Assembly (NCBI GenBank): GCA_902812465.1
Contig: CADDZE010000014.1
Span: 1-64,000, forward strand
From: Acidobacteriota bacterium
Lineage (GTDB): Bacteria > Acidobacteriota > Terriglobia > UBA7540
Length of the DNA stretch: 64,000 nt
Direction of reading: 5' to 3'
Notes under the pieces: model-generated
Databases searched by the model: none
What the model was told of the DNA's origin: nothing
The model's input: the letters and a program-made list of their open reading frames with translations, nothing else
Shown here: positions 62,362 to 64,000 of the stretch, piece by piece
Layout of the letters: each line of letters begins with the position of its first letter
Position numbering within the stretch: position 1 is the first letter of the stretch
Program-made: the position numbers and the translations under genes

Positions 62362-64000
62362 GCCGGTGCAGCGCTCGGCGCCGTTGTGGGTGTGCCACGG
62401 GGCTTTACCTTCCAAAAGTGACGCAGGCTTTCCTGCCAGGCGCTGAGAATTCGCCGCGCCTGCTGGCTGCCAGTGTTTTCCAGGTGAGCGACGACGAGGT
62501 GCCGAAGGAAGTCGGAGTCGGCAGGATCAAGAATGCGTTCGATGGCAACCAGCTCCGGATTGTAGCGGCGAGCGAAGCGGTTGGATGGGTCATAAACGTA
62601 AGCGACCCCGGCGGTCATTCCGGCGCCGAAGTTGCGTCCGGTCTCGCCCAGGATCACCGCCACGCCGCCCGTCATGTACTCGCAGGCGTGGTCGCCGGTG
62701 CCTTCCACCACAGCCGTCGCTCCGCTATTGCGGACGCAGAACCGCTCGCCGGCGCGCCCAGCGGCAAAGAGCCGTCCCCCGGTGGCGCCGTAGAGGACCG
62801 CATTGCCCAAAATCGTGTTCTCCTGAGATTGAAAACCGCTGGCGTTGGGCGGCCGTATGACAATCTCCCCGCCGCCCATTCCTTTGCCCACGTAGTCGTT
62901 GGCATCGCCTTCCAGCGCCAGCCTCAGGCCTGGCGTGAGAAAGGCGCCGAAGCTTTGCCCGGCACTCCCGCTGAAGCGAAACTCGGCGTGCGCGCCTTCC
63001 AGCCCGCGAGCCCCGCAGCGACGCGCGATCTCGCCGGCAGCGCGTGCTCCAATAGTGCGGTTGATGTTGCGGATCGGATAGGCGCGCCGAACCGAGTCGC
63101 CGCCGCCGAGTGGCTCTTGCACGTCCTGAACCAGCTGCGCCGCTAGGGAGTCTGGCGGAGCAGGGTGCCCATCGCCGGTGCAGGAATGAGCGCCGCGTGA
63201 ACTTCTCTCCCCCAGCTCAACCCGCGCCAACAAGAGCGAAAGATCAAGTCGGCCCTCACGTCCCGGGACTGCGTAGGGGAGGGGCTCGAGTCGGTCGGTG
63301 CGCCCGATCAATTCGTCGATTGAGCGGAAGCCTAGTGATGCCAGCAGTTCCCTGACATGCCGAGCCACGTGTTCGAAGTAGTTCACAAGCCGCTGGGGAT
63401 CGTTGGGAAACCGCAGACGCAGGTCTTCCCGCTGCGTGGCTACACCTACAGGGCAGGTGTTCAAGTGGCACTGGCGCGCCATGACGCAGGCCAGCGCCAC
63501 CAAGGCAGCGCTGCCGAAGCCAAATTCGTCGGCCCCCAGCATGGCGGCCACGACCACGTCCCGCCCCGTCTTAAGGCCGCCGTCCACGCGCAGGCGTACC
63601 CGTCCGCGGAGGCCGTTGGCCAGCAGCGCTTGGTGCGCTTCGGCTAGCCCCATCTCCCACGGTGAACCTGTGCTCTTGATGGAGATAAGCGGGGAGGCGC
63701 CGGTCCCGCCATCGTGCCCGCTGATAAGTATGACATCCGCGTTAGCCTTGGCCACACCACAGGCCACGGTGCCTACACCTGCTTGCGATACCAGCTTCAC
63801 GCCGATGCGCGCCCGCGGGTTGATCTCGCGCAAATCGTAAATGAGCTGGGCGAGGTCCTCGATCGAATAGATATCGTGGTGGGGTGGAGGGGAGATCAGC
63901 GCGATGCCGGGCACGGCACGCCGCACGCGCGCAATCAGCGGCGTGACCTTGTGGCCAGGCAGTTGACCGCCTTCGCCCGGCTTCGACCCCTGCGCCATCT
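62310..64000 (-). CDS. gltB: Glutamate synthase large subunit, C-terminal part (runs off right edge)
   Basis: About 563 residues of the ferredoxin- or NADPH-type glutamate synthase large chain. The FMN domain has ALISPPPHHDIYSIEDLAQL, SGHDGGTGASPLISIK, DGGLKTGRDVVVAAMLGADE and the 3Fe-4S cysteines CVMARQCHLNTCPVGVAT. The C-terminal GXGXG domain follows (YVGKGMGGGEIVIRPP, AVLYGATGGRLFAAGRAGER, VVEGTGDHACEYMTGGVAVI). The enzyme makes two glutamates from glutamine and 2-oxoglutarate. The amidotransferase N-terminus and start codon lie beyond base 64000. The end overlaps the convergent SDR gene by 52 bases. Confidence 0.95.
   Translation of the reverse strand, partial: MAQGSKPGEGGQLPGHKVTPLIARVRRAVPGIALISPPPHHDIYSIEDLAQLIYDLREINPRARIGVKLVSQAGVGTVACGVAKANADVILISGHDGGTGASPLISIKSTGSPWEMGLAEAHQALLANGLRGRVRLRVDGGLKTGRDVVVAAMLGADEFGFGSAALVALACVMARQCHLNTCPVGVATQREDLRLRFPNDPQRLVNYFEHVARHVRELLASLGFRSIDELIGRTDRLEPLPYAVPGREGRLDLSLLLARVELGERSSRGAHSCTGDGHPAPPDSLAAQLVQDVQEPLGGGDSVRRAYPIRNINRTIGARAAGEIARRCGARGLEGAHAEFRFSGSAGQSFGAFLTPGLRLALEGDANDYVGKGMGGGEIVIRPPNASGFQSQENTILGNAVLYGATGGRLFAAGRAGERFCVRNSGATAVVEGTGDHACEYMTGGVAVILGETGRNFGAGMTAGVAYVYDPSNRFARRYNPELVAIERILDPADSDFLRHLVVAHLENTGSQQARRILSAWQESLRHFWKVKPRGTPTTAPSAAPAYDKSVLPEPSAIGSRV

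Overview
The window looks like a chromosomal piece of an Acidobacteriota genome, possibly from a metagenome. It is GC-rich. It carries three secreted von Willebrand factor A proteins of the acidobacterial type, a large Oar-like TonB-dependent receptor with a carboxypeptidase-regulatory N-terminus, a PEP-CTERM protein, a GH57/DUF3536 enzyme and a split B12-dependent acyl-CoA mutase. No plasmid, phage or insertion-sequence genes were recognised.

Layout. 1-0.94 kb: two truncated gene ends placed back to back, a glycosidase-like C-terminus (minus) and a frameshifted restriction-helicase C-terminus (plus). 0.96-7.4 kb: DinG-type helicase, QueD, two tiny Cys4 proteins, two overlapping VWFA proteins and a DUF2461 protein with an in-frame stop. 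7.6-10.4 kb: GH57 enzyme followed by remains of treY. 10.9-13.2 kb: NatA/NatB-like ABC exporter. 13.4-18.9 kb: PEP-CTERM protein, tdh-kbl threonine catabolism, an overlapping ribbon-helix-helix/coiled-coil pair and glutaryl-CoA dehydrogenase. 18.9-19.6 kb: gene-free, with three short repeats. 19.6-27 kb: a His/Met-rich membrane protein with an unknown polytopic partner, MFS transporter, pcm, a ThiF/MoeB-like E1 and a class A beta-lactamase-like enzyme. 27-32 kb: rpsO and pnp between two STAS proteins, then a third VWFA protein. 32-35.5 kb: acyl-CoA mutase, B12 subunit, enoyl-CoA hydratase and SCP2-like protein. tRNA-Ala(TGC) lies at 35.7 kb.

35.8-38.4 kb is a stretch of decayed genes: a PD40 propeller protein, a secreted protein and a c-type cytochrome. 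38.5-43.6 kb: Na+/solute symporter with a small membrane partner, recN and a BON-domain protein. 43.7-53.1 kb: TonB-dependent receptor divergent from a LacI regulator, a Tat-exported gluconate-2-dehydrogenase-like subunit with a GMC oxidoreductase, and a BNR propeller protein coupled to a MoaD/ThiS-like protein. 53.4-62.4 kb is the most interesting region, a run of co-directional genes: fatty acyl reductase-like protein, ACP/acyl-AMP ligase/degenerate acyltransferase fusion, PlsY, HAD phosphatase, LarA-like protein and a 3-beta-HSD-like reductase. This set could activate, reduce and attach acyl chains to glycerol phosphate, perhaps for an ether or other unusual lipid. The right edge is the C-terminal part of glutamate synthase (gltB).

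A dispersed short repeat family starting TTTTCAAYAACATA is found at 19.2-19.35, 35.9, 40.8 and 55.2 kb, always between genes. All names come from recognised motifs in the translated sequence; no database search was possible.
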